This document shows positions 1 through 7,255 of a stretch of DNA of 64,000 bases, one piece after another. Numbering within the stretch: the first letter of the stretch is position 1; each line of letters starts with the position of its first letter. Location of the stretch: contig CAIJXU010000054.1 in NCBI GenBank assembly GCA_903824725.1, positions 1-64,000 of the forward strand, in the 5' to 3' direction. The position numbers and the translations under genes were made by a program. The notes under the pieces are model-generated. The model was not told where the DNA came from, did no database searches, and saw nothing but the letters and a program-made list of their open reading frames with translations. The DNA is from an uncultured Bacteroidota bacterium. Lineage in GTDB: Bacteria; Bacteroidota; Bacteroidia; Chitinophagales; Chitinophagaceae.

Positions 1-7
1 GATATAG

Positions 8-38
8 TTGTAATTGGTAAAAAATTGATTTATTTTTA
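8..38 (+). promoter_or_regulatory. candidate promoter of the HU gene
   Basis: A TTG at 8-10 lies 20 nt upstream of TATTTTTA at 31-38, one mismatch from the Bacteroidota -7 consensus TAnnTTTG. A transcript would start near 45, about 18 nt before the HU start codon. This is a pattern match only, and the window edge hides anything further upstream. Confidence 0.35.
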
Positions 39-62
39 ATACTGAACCTAAAACCAAACTTC

Positions 63-347
63 ATGAGAAAATCTGATCTCATTAATCAAATTTCTGAAAA
101 AACTGGAATCCCAAAAGTGGATGTACTAGTTACTTTAGAAACGATGTTTAAGGAAGTAAAAGAAAGCTTATCCAACGGTGAAAACATTTATATCCGTGGG
201 TTTGGGAGCTTTATTACTAAAAAAAGGGCCGCAAAAATTGGACGCAATATCAAAAAGAATATAGCGGTCGAAATCCCTGAACATTTTATTCCTGCCTTTA
301 AGCCTGCAAAAGAATTTGTAAACGATGTGAAAAGCAAACGGAAGTAA
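63..347 (+). CDS. HU family DNA-binding protein
   Basis: Histone-like nucleoid protein that binds and bends DNA as a dimer. The 94-residue length is standard for the HU/IHF family. The body carries the expected dimerisation helices followed by the beta-arm signature (IYIRGFGSF near residue 42) and a basic C-terminus. In Bacteroidota an HU gene often sits just upstream of rng, as it does here. The next gene starts 27 nt downstream, so the two are probably cotranscribed. HU versus IHF cannot be decided from the sequence alone. Confidence 0.93.
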   Translation: MRKSDLINQISEKTGIPKVDVLVTLETMFKEVKESLSNGENIYIRGFGSFITKKRAAKIGRNIKKNIAVEIPEHFIPAFKPAKEFVNDVKSKRK

Positions 348-374
348 GCTACCTTTGCTTGAAATCGATTTACA

Positions 375-1223
375 TTGAAAAAGCCTCAATTTATTGTTGT
401 TATTATTGCTATTGCCTTAATTAGTGGGCTATACTTTTTTGCTCCAAGAAACAAAAAAGCGGATGCCTCAGCTATAGCCACCGCTACTGAAAATCAGGAA
501 GTTACCTCCAAATCTGTGTTAGAAGGTGCAAAATTAAACCTCCCTTCCGATCAAAAATTATCACTCTTAAGCATTGAAAACCAATTAGATAATAAATCAT
601 CTATTGCGGACAGTATTCGCATTTACAAGCAATTATCTAGATTTTGGGCCGATTCTGCTCATAAAATGGGTCCTTATTTATATTATACTTACAGTACAGC
701 TTTGTTGGAAAGTTCTGAAAAAAGCCTCACTTTTGCAGCCCAGCAGTTGGTTGATAACTTGACCGACCCTGAAGCACCGCCCGCTTTCCTAAAATGGATG
801 GCAGGTAATGCAAAAGTTCTTTTAGATAAAGCATTGGTTATTAATCCTAATAATGATTCTGCAAAAATAAACTTAGGCGCCTGTTATTTGTTTGGCAATA
901 TTTCAGACAACCCTATGCAGGGCATATTAAAGATCAAGGAAGTAGTAGACAAAAATCCACATAACATTTATGGTCAAATGGTATTGGCTTTAGGAGGTAA
1001 AAAATCCGGTCAAAACCAAAAAGCGATCGAAAGGTTTTTATTGATATTAAAAGATCAACCTTATAATATCGAAGCCTTGGTTAACTTAGCTGAATGTTAT
1101 GAATTAACAAACCAAAAACCATTGGCATTGGAGTGTTACTTAAAAGTAAAACAATCCAATAAAATGAATTCGAAAGAATTCACCAATGCAATTGACAAGA
1201 GAATACAACAATTAAAGAAATAA
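375..1223 (+). CDS. tetratricopeptide repeat protein, membrane-anchored
   Basis: A 282-residue protein with an N-terminal hydrophobic segment (about residues 5-22, IVVIIAIALISGLYFF) that is probably an uncleaved anchor or signal. An Ala/Glu-rich linker and helical TPR-like repeats follow in the C-terminal half (around 150-280; NPNNDSAKINLGACYLFG and YNIEALVNLAECYELT fit TPR spacing). The start is TTG at 375; no nearby ATG in frame keeps the membrane segment. It probably acts as a periplasm-facing scaffold, but its partner is unknown. It lies between HU and the small basic protein gene and likely shares their transcript. Confidence 0.8.
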   Translation: MKKPQFIVVIIAIALISGLYFFAPRNKKADASAIATATENQEVTSKSVLEGAKLNLPSDQKLSLLSIENQLDNKSSIADSIRIYKQLSRFWADSAHKMGPYLYYTYSTALLESSEKSLTFAAQQLVDNLTDPEAPPAFLKWMAGNAKVLLDKALVINPNNDSAKINLGACYLFGNISDNPMQGILKIKEVVDKNPHNIYGQMVLALGGKKSGQNQKAIERFLLILKDQPYNIEALVNLAECYELTNQKPLALECYLKVKQSNKMNSKEFTNAIDKRIQQLKK

Positions 1224-1250
1224 TATTATATAACAAAAAAAATATCGGAC

Positions 1251-1346
1251 ATGCCTTGTGGTAAAAAAAGAAAACGTCATAAAATTGCGACTCACAAAAG
1301 AAAGAAACGTTTAAGAAAAAATAGACATAAGAAAAAGAATAAATAA
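1251..1346 (+). CDS. 31-residue Lys/Arg-rich mS38/AURKAIP1-like small protein
   Basis: Too short for the ORF track. It begins MPCGKKRKRHKIATHKRKKR and continues with further basic residues to 31 aa, with an ATG start and TAA stop. The sequence matches the short 'AURKAIP1/COX24 domain' proteins widespread in Bacteroidota (the family that includes mitochondrial ribosomal protein mS38 and mycobacterial bS22). A role as a tiny ribosomal small-subunit protein is inferred from that family. It starts 27 nt after the TPR gene and is followed directly by a strong palindromic terminator, so it is the last gene of the HU-TPR transcript. Composition is almost entirely K, R and H. Confidence 0.8.
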   Translation: MPCGKKRKRHKIATHKRKKRLRKNRHKKKNK

Positions 1347-1355
1347 TTCATTTTC

Positions 1356-1391
1356 TATACAAGCGTATTTGAATTCAAATACGCTTGTATA
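1356..1391 (+). terminator. 36-bp perfect palindrome, intrinsic terminator
   Basis: A perfect inverted repeat centred on GAATTC (left arm TATACAAGCGTATTTGAA, right arm its exact complement), 9 nt after the small basic gene, followed by ATTTTAAAAT. It separates the HU-TPR-small protein transcript from the rng leader. The downstream T-tract is weak, so the stem itself would do most of the work. Confidence 0.65.
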
Positions 1392-1419
1392 TTTTAAAAT
1401 TGCACACCACTTACCTACT

Positions 1420-1533
1420 TAGCAACTTTACCTTTACCTATTCCTTCCTTTGTAAAGTGGTCGTGTTTCAAATAATTATAAGGCAGTATTTGCGTTTTAT
1501 TTCGCTATGCGTGCTTTAACAAAGTTGCTATAA
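1420..1533 (+). promoter_or_regulatory. structured leader and 8-codon upstream ORF before RNase G
   Basis: TAGCAACTTT (1420-1429) is the exact reverse complement of AAAGTTGCTA (1521-1530), which ends 3 nt before the GTG start of rng. The left arm can alternatively pair locally: ACTTTAC (1425-1431) with GTAAAGT (1451-1457). A short ORF, MRALTKLL, runs 1507-1533, and its TAA directly abuts the GTG at 1534. Autoregulation of rne/rng through the 5' leader is known in other bacteria. That this leader does the same is inference. Confidence 0.4.
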
Positions 1534-3084
1534 GTGAACAAAGAATTAATCATTAATAGTTCCTTAGATGGGGTTGAAATTGCCTTGTTAGAGGAAAAAA
1601 AGTTGGTTGAAATACACAACGAAAAAATGGACGCCCGCTGGTCCGTTGGCGATCTATATTTAGGTAAAGTCAAGAAAATTATACCTGGATTAAATGCAGC
1701 CTTTGTAGATGTTGGTTTTGAAAAAGATGCCTTTCTACATTACACCGATTTAAGCCCTTATGCTAAATCTATCATTAAATTCACGCAATTAGCGATGAAT
1801 GATCAAGATAAAAGTTTGGACTTCGCCAGTTTTCAATCGGCTCCTGAAATTGTAAAAACAGGAAAAATAAGTGAAGTACTAAATGGTAAGCCAAATGTAT
1901 TGGTTCAAATTTTAAAGGAACCTATTGCAGCTAAAGGACCAAGGTTAACTTGTGAAATATCCTTAGCAGGCCGATTTGTGGTTCTTACTCCATTTAATGA
2001 AATTGTTGCCGTTTCTAAAAAAATACATTCTGGTGATGAACGCAAAAGATTACAAAAAATAATTGAAGCAGTTCGTCCAAAAAACTTTGGTGTGATTGTG
2101 CGTACTGCTGCAGAAGGAAAAACCACTGCAGAACTACACGAGGATTTATTAACCCTTGAAGCAAATTGGAAAAATATCCAATCCAATTTACAAGGTGCCT
2201 TGCCTCCTACGCGCATTATGAACGAAGCAAGTAAAACTACTAGTATATTAAGAGATTTACTGAATGAGGATTTCAATAAAATTGTAGTCAACGATAAAAA
2301 AATATTCGATCTTACTTTAAGTTATTTACAAAGAATCGCTCCTAGTAAAAGCAATATTTTAAGTTTACATAATGGGGATCAACCTATTTTTGATCAATAT
2401 GGCATTACCAAACAAGTAAAGTCCTCCTTTGGAAAAACAGTAAACCTTCCAAGTGGGGCTTATTTAATTATTGAGCATACCGAAGCATTACATGTCATTG
2501 ATGTGAATAGTGGTTTTAAAAGTGTTTCCAACAACCAAGAGGAAAATGCACTACAAACCAATATGGAAGCTGCCGAGGAAATCGCAAGGCAATTAAGATT
2601 AAGAGATATTGGTGGTATCATCGTGATTGACTTCATTGATATGAAGCTACCAGACAATCGTCGTAAGGTGCAAGAGTCTTTGGAAAACTTCATGAAAACC
2701 GACCGCGCTAGGCATTCAGTATTACCTATATCAAAATTTGGTTTATTGCAAGCCACTCGTCAACGCATTCGCCCCGAAGTCAATATTAATACCTCTGAAG
2801 ATTGTCCTGCTTGTAATGGAACAGGTAATATTACAGCTACTTTGCTATTGGAAGATGAGATGGAGAAAAAACTAGCTTATTTGACGACACATGGTCATAA
2901 AAATTTACAGATTCTTGTTCATCCAATCATTCATTCACATTTAACCAAGGGAATTTTTAATAGTATCATTAAAGGTTGGAGAAAAAAATATAAAATTAAA
3001 TTGAAGTCCCAGGCGTCTACAATTAGCCACTTAGTGGAATATAAATTCTTAGATGAACACTTAGAGGAAATTAAGATTTACTAG
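1534..3084 (+). CDS. rng: ribonuclease G/E family endoribonuclease
   Basis: Single-strand-specific endoribonuclease for rRNA maturation and mRNA turnover. An N-terminal S1-like RNA-binding domain (about residues 38-130; GDLYLGKVKKIIPGLNAAFV) is followed by the RNase H-like/5'-sensor and DNase I-like regions, with catalytic Asp segments LHVIDVNSG and IVIDFIDM. The Zn-link motif CPACNGTG lies near residue 425. At 516 aa it has RNase G length and no long disordered RNase E scaffold tail. The start is GTG, supported by the usual family N-terminus (MNKELIIN). The leader upstream is unusually structured (see separate entry). Confidence 0.95.
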   Translation: MNKELIINSSLDGVEIALLEEKKLVEIHNEKMDARWSVGDLYLGKVKKIIPGLNAAFVDVGFEKDAFLHYTDLSPYAKSIIKFTQLAMNDQDKSLDFASFQSAPEIVKTGKISEVLNGKPNVLVQILKEPIAAKGPRLTCEISLAGRFVVLTPFNEIVAVSKKIHSGDERKRLQKIIEAVRPKNFGVIVRTAAEGKTTAELHEDLLTLEANWKNIQSNLQGALPPTRIMNEASKTTSILRDLLNEDFNKIVVNDKKIFDLTLSYLQRIAPSKSNILSLHNGDQPIFDQYGITKQVKSSFGKTVNLPSGAYLIIEHTEALHVIDVNSGFKSVSNNQEENALQTNMEAAEEIARQLRLRDIGGIIVIDFIDMKLPDNRRKVQESLENFMKTDRARHSVLPISKFGLLQATRQRIRPEVNINTSEDCPACNGTGNITATLLLEDEMEKKLAYLTTHGHKNLQILVHPIIHSHLTKGIFNSIIKGWRKKYKIKLKSQASTISHLVEYKFLDEHLEEIKIY

Positions 3085-3104
3085 TTTTAATGAAAAGATG
3101 AAAA

Positions 3105-3128
3105 TGGGCGCTTCGTTTTTGAAGCCCA
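3105..3128 (+). terminator. weak stem-loop after rng
   Basis: TGGG-CG-CTTC pairs with GAAG-CCCA around a GTTTTT loop, 20 nt after the rng stop. The stem has a 2-nt bulge and is not followed by a clear T-run, so termination here is uncertain. Confidence 0.3.
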
Positions 3129-3239
3129 ATGGCCTGTTTAATAATACATAATACTAATTATTAATATATTAAGACCACTAGTTATTGATTTTCGGAAAAT
3201 ACGGTGTGTCAATTTCAACTAAGCCATTATCTTTATGGT

Positions 3240-4610
3240 ATGAGTAAAGCTAAATCAGCGTTTTTTTGTAATAATTGCGGATATGAAGCTGCAAAGTGGG
3301 CAGGTAAATGTCCCGCTTGCAATGAATGGAACACCTTCACTGAAGAATTGATTGAAAAGGGAAAGGAAACCAATACCGATTGGGAAGGTTACCATCAAAA
3401 TCAAAAAGGGAATCAAGCTATTTCATTAAATGAAGTAAATAGTCAATCTGAAAAAAGAATTGATAGTTCAGATGTGGAACTGAATCGAGTTTTAGGAGGT
3501 GGTATTGTGTTAGGGTCTATTATTTTAGTAGCAGGCGAACCTGGTATTGGAAAAAGTACTTTGTTTTTACAACAAGGTTTAATGATGAAGGACCAAATCG
3601 TTTTATACATCAGTGGAGAGGAAAGTATACAACAAATAAAAATGAGAGCCGATCGCTTGAATTTACAAAACGAAAATTTTTATTTACTAACCGAAACACA
3701 TACTGCACAAATTTTTAAAGCCATTAAAAAATTAAAACCTACGGTGGTGATTGTGGATTCAATTCAAACATTAGAATCTAACTTAATTGACGCAGCGGCA
3801 GGAAGTGTATCGCAAATAAAACAAACCGCTGCCGAATTTCAACGTTTTGCAAAAGAAACAGGCACCCCCGTTTTTTTAATTGGCCATATCACCAAGGAAG
3901 GCACCATAGCAGGTCCTAAAATTTTGGAACACATGGTGGATACGGTATTGCAATTTGAAGGAGATAGGCATTATGCTTATCGTATGTTGCGCACTTTAAA
4001 AAATAGATTTGGAGGTACTAGTGAATTAGGGATTTATGAAATGACAAGCGAAGGAATGAAAGTAGTCAACAACCCTTCTGCTTTTTTAATTGCGCAACGC
4101 AATGAAACATTAAGTGGTAGTACCATTGCCGCTTCCATGGAAGGAATGCGCCCCTTGTTAATTGAAGTACAAGCCCTTGTTACGCAAAGCGTATATGGCA
4201 CGCCACAGCGCACTGTGACTGGATTTGACTTAAGAAGATTGCAACTTTTATTAGCCGTGTTGGAAAAAAGAGGAGGATTTGCTTTTGGAATGAAAGACGT
4301 ATTTGTGAATATTGCAGGTGGATTAAAAATCGAAGATCCTTCCTTAGATTTAGCCATTATACTTTCTTTATTATCCTCTTATGAAGACATCCCATTACCA
4401 CAAGGAATTTGTTTTGCCGGCGAAGTGGGATTGAATGGAGAAATTAGAGCGGTGAATCGCATACAACAACGCATTGCAGAAGCAGAAAAATTAGGGTTTG
4501 AAAAAATATACATATCCGAGTTTAATAAAAAAGGATTAGAACAAAAAAAACACGGTATACAAATTATTGCTGTTGAAAGAGTGGATGAAGCCTATCGATT
4601 ATTTTTTTAA
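3240..4610 (+). CDS. radA: DNA repair protein RadA
   Basis: RecA-like branch-migration factor (456 aa). It has a C4 zinc finger at the N-terminus (CNNCGYEAAKWAGKCPAC), a Walker A motif GEPGIGKST, the RadA-specific KNRFG motif and a C-terminal Lon-protease-like domain. The ORF track extends 12 codons upstream to a GTG at 3204. The ATG at 3240 is preferred because RadA proteins typically begin MSKAKS-aromatic just before the zinc finger. It acts in recombination-intermediate processing in the cytoplasm. comF follows 25 nt later. Confidence 0.95.
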   Translation: MSKAKSAFFCNNCGYEAAKWAGKCPACNEWNTFTEELIEKGKETNTDWEGYHQNQKGNQAISLNEVNSQSEKRIDSSDVELNRVLGGGIVLGSIILVAGEPGIGKSTLFLQQGLMMKDQIVLYISGEESIQQIKMRADRLNLQNENFYLLTETHTAQIFKAIKKLKPTVVIVDSIQTLESNLIDAAAGSVSQIKQTAAEFQRFAKETGTPVFLIGHITKEGTIAGPKILEHMVDTVLQFEGDRHYAYRMLRTLKNRFGGTSELGIYEMTSEGMKVVNNPSAFLIAQRNETLSGSTIAASMEGMRPLLIEVQALVTQSVYGTPQRTVTGFDLRRLQLLLAVLEKRGGFAFGMKDVFVNIAGGLKIEDPSLDLAIILSLLSSYEDIPLPQGICFAGEVGLNGEIRAVNRIQQRIAEAEKLGFEKIYISEFNKKGLEQKKHGIQIIAVERVDEAYRLFF

Positions 4611-4635
4611 CGCCTCCCTATTTTATAAAATATAA

Positions 4636-5340
4636 ATGCTCCTTTTTTTAAAAAAGTATTTTGATGGCTTTTTGCATTTAATATTTCCAAAAATATGTTT
4701 GCATTGTGGCTCAGAGGATCTTCCCAATCAAAATGTAATTTGTTCCAATTGTTATGCGAAACTCCCCTTCACCGATTTTTTACAAATCGAAAACAATGTC
4801 GTTGAAAAAATATTTTGGGGCAGGGTATCACTAGGCGCAAGTGGAGCAGCTTTATTTTTTACCAAAAATAGTATTGTACAATTATTAATTTTTGAATTAA
4901 AATACAAGAAAAATAAAAGAGCAGGATGGATGTTGGGACATATCATTGCAGAGACAATGAAATTGTCTAATCGATTTAATCATATTGATTATTTAATACC
5001 TGTTCCGCTAAGGCGAAAAAAAGAGCGAAATAGAGGTTATAATCAAACTTATATTATCTGTGAAGGTATTGCTCATGTGTTGGCCATCCCCATTGAAAAG
5101 AGGGTTTTATATAAAAAGAAGCCATCCCATACACAAACCCAAAAAGGCCGAATTGAAAGGGGACAAAACAGCAATCGCCTTTTTTCACTAAAGAATTCGA
5201 CTGCCCTTTTCAATAAAAGGCTGTTATTGGTGGATGATGTTATTACAACCGGGGCCACTGCCGAATCGGCTTGCTTATGTTTAAAACAAGCCAGGCCTGC
5301 TGATATTCAGTTTATAGCCGCCGCCTATACCCTAACTTAA
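4636..5340 (+). CDS. comF: ComF family phosphoribosyltransferase-like protein
   Basis: 234-residue protein of the ComF/GntX family. An N-terminal Cys pair motif (CLHCGSED...CSNC, about residues 21-42) could bind zinc. A type I phosphoribosyltransferase domain carries the PRPP-loop signature LLVDDVITTGATAE near residue 200. In transformable bacteria ComF serves DNA uptake. Elsewhere the family's substrate is unknown, so a competence role is not claimed for this host. It lies 25 nt downstream of radA in the same orientation and is probably cotranscribed. Confidence 0.88.
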   Translation: MLLFLKKYFDGFLHLIFPKICLHCGSEDLPNQNVICSNCYAKLPFTDFLQIENNVVEKIFWGRVSLGASGAALFFTKNSIVQLLIFELKYKKNKRAGWMLGHIIAETMKLSNRFNHIDYLIPVPLRRKKERNRGYNQTYIICEGIAHVLAIPIEKRVLYKKKPSHTQTQKGRIERGQNSNRLFSLKNSTALFNKRLLLVDDVITTGATAESACLCLKQARPADIQFIAAAYTLT

Positions 5341-5409
5341 ACTTTTTTGTAGTATTGTTGTTATATTTATAAATTACTGTTTCTTTTCAAAGCGTTAAAT
5401 CAAAATAAA

Positions 5410-5934
5410 ATGAAATCTATTTTAAGTTTTTTATGTATGGCCATTGCCATTTTTTCGAGTGCCCAAAGTATCCATAGTTTTAAAGTAAAGGGTATTGACG
5501 GGAAACAAATTAATTTAGCTGCATATAAAGGCAAGAAAATATTAATAGTGAATACCGCTTCTCAATGTGGTTATACCCCACAATATGAGGCTTTGCAAAA
5601 AGTATACAAACAATATGGCAACAAATTAGTGATCATTGGTTTCCCTTGTAATCAATTTGGTGGTCAAGAGCCAGGAACCAATGAAGAGATTGTTGCTTTT
5701 TGTGAAAAAAACTTTGGTGTCAATTTCCCTTTAGCCGATAAAATTGATGTGAAGGGTGCGCAAATAGCGCCCATCTATCAATGGCTTACGCAAAAAGCAA
5801 AAAATGGCGTATTAGACGCAAGCATTGGATGGAATTTTAATAAGTTTTTATTAGATGAAAATGGAAAAATGTTGGCTTACTTCCCAAGCAGTGTTAAACC
5901 AGATGGCGCTGAAATTTTAGCCTATTTGAAATAG
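5410..5934 (+). CDS. glutathione peroxidase (thiol peroxidase type), exported
   Basis: 174-residue GPx-family peroxidase reducing hydroperoxides. It has a short cleavable signal peptide (about residues 1-19, ending FSSAQS), which places it in the periplasm. The catalytic site is Cys53 in NTASQCGYTP, i.e. the cysteine rather than selenocysteine form. The Gln and Trp of the catalytic tetrad are visible in FPCNQFGGQEPGT and WNFNKFL. Bacterial Cys-GPx enzymes generally use thioredoxin, so the glutathione name is historical. It has its own short upstream gap (69 nt) and no clear operon partner. Confidence 0.93.
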   Translation: MKSILSFLCMAIAIFSSAQSIHSFKVKGIDGKQINLAAYKGKKILIVNTASQCGYTPQYEALQKVYKQYGNKLVIIGFPCNQFGGQEPGTNEEIVAFCEKNFGVNFPLADKIDVKGAQIAPIYQWLTQKAKNGVLDASIGWNFNKFLLDENGKMLAYFPSSVKPDGAEILAYLK

Positions 5935-5988
5935 GAATCCAACCTGATTTTTATCGATGCTTTATAAAGTAAACATTATCTTCGTTAC

Positions 5989-7188
5989 ATGTTATTAAGC
6001 GAAGTGATTGGGCAGGAAAAATTAAAGCAACAATTAGTGGATATGGTGCATCAGCAAAGGCTGAGCCATGCATTACTAATGGTGGGCCCTGAAGGTTCAG
6101 GCGCTTTACCATTGGCCATTGCCTTTGCTCAATACATCGTTAGTATTCCAAATCAAGCTACTGCTAGCGGAGATTTATTTGGAGCTCCTGCAGAACCTAT
6201 CAAGCCTGTATTTTATAGTCCTGCAGAAATTGAAAACTTACCAGCGTATCATAGGGCAAGTCAACTCATGCACCCCGATTTGCATTTTTCATTTCCTACC
6301 ATTACAGAAAAGCCAGGTCAAAAAAATATCAGTGCTAATTTTATTGAACAATGGCGCGAATTTATAAATGGATATCCTTATGGCAATGCATTTGATTGGT
6401 TGCAATTTATTAAAGCAGAAAATAAACAAGGAAATATTAGCGCAGATGAGTGTAATGAAATTATAAAAAAATTATCTTTTAAAAGTTTCGAAAGTGCTTA
6501 TAAAGTTTTGGTATTATGGATGCCTGAATATTTGGGTAAAGAAGGTAATAAATTATTAAAATTAATTGAGGAGCCCCCTGATAATACTATTTTTATTTTA
6601 GTCGCCAACTCTGAGGAGAATATTTTACCGACTATTTTAAGTAGATGTCAATTTATTAAAGTGCCTCGACTAAGTTCAAATGAAATTGAAACTGCTTTAA
6701 TTCAGCGGGCTAAATTAGCACCTGAAAAAGCAAAACAAATTGCTATTTTATCAGATGGCAATTATAGGGAGGCCCTGCATTTAATCCAGCACAGTGACCA
6801 GGATTATATTGGCTTAATTAAGGATTGGTTAAACGCCATTTTAAAAACAGGCCCTTTGGCCCAATTGAAATGGGTAGAGGAATTGAATAAGATGGGAAGA
6901 GAGCAACAAAAGCAGTTTCTGAAGTATTTTAACCATTTACTAGAGCATAGTATTAGGTTGAAAACCATGGGGACCGACCTCCCTTTGGATAGTGATTTAA
7001 AGGATTTTGCCCTCAGAATCAATAAAATTGCCGGGGTAAGTCAGATGGAAAGCATTGTAAATGAACTAGATAAGGCCATTTATTACATAGAAAGGAATGC
7101 CAATGCTAAAATGCTATTTATGGCACTTAGTATCAAGTTGTACCATATCATTCAGAACAAAACCTTAATTTTGACAGAAGCATCATAA
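5989..7188 (+). CDS. holB: DNA polymerase III subunit delta-prime
   Basis: Clamp-loader delta-prime subunit (399 aa), AAA+ fold. It starts LLSEVIGQEKLKQQL and contains a Walker-A-like loop GPEGSGALPLA in which the usual GK[ST] is replaced by GAL. This fits a non-hydrolysing delta-prime. The SRC sensor-like motif ILSRCQFIKV is present. The gene lies immediately upstream of ricT (67 nt), the same order as holB-yaaT in Firmicutes, which supports both identifications. Confidence 0.9.
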   Translation: MLLSEVIGQEKLKQQLVDMVHQQRLSHALLMVGPEGSGALPLAIAFAQYIVSIPNQATASGDLFGAPAEPIKPVFYSPAEIENLPAYHRASQLMHPDLHFSFPTITEKPGQKNISANFIEQWREFINGYPYGNAFDWLQFIKAENKQGNISADECNEIIKKLSFKSFESAYKVLVLWMPEYLGKEGNKLLKLIEEPPDNTIFILVANSEENILPTILSRCQFIKVPRLSSNEIETALIQRAKLAPEKAKQIAILSDGNYREALHLIQHSDQDYIGLIKDWLNAILKTGPLAQLKWVEELNKMGREQQKQFLKYFNHLLEHSIRLKTMGTDLPLDSDLKDFALRINKIAGVSQMESIVNELDKAIYYIERNANAKMLFMALSIKLYHIIQNKTLILTEAS

Positions 7189-7255
7189 GGAACAGCGAAG
7201 TGAACAGGTGATATGCGAGGGTATTTTAATTATTAACAGTTTGAATTAACGATAT

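Noticed and set aside
1356-1391. Palindrome as an insertion-sequence end or attachment site
   Set aside because: No transposase, target duplication or second copy in the window; a terminator explains the position.
3204-3239. 12-codon upstream extension of radA
   Set aside because: GTG start and sequence unlike the family; ATG at 3240 gives the typical N-terminus just before the zinc finger.
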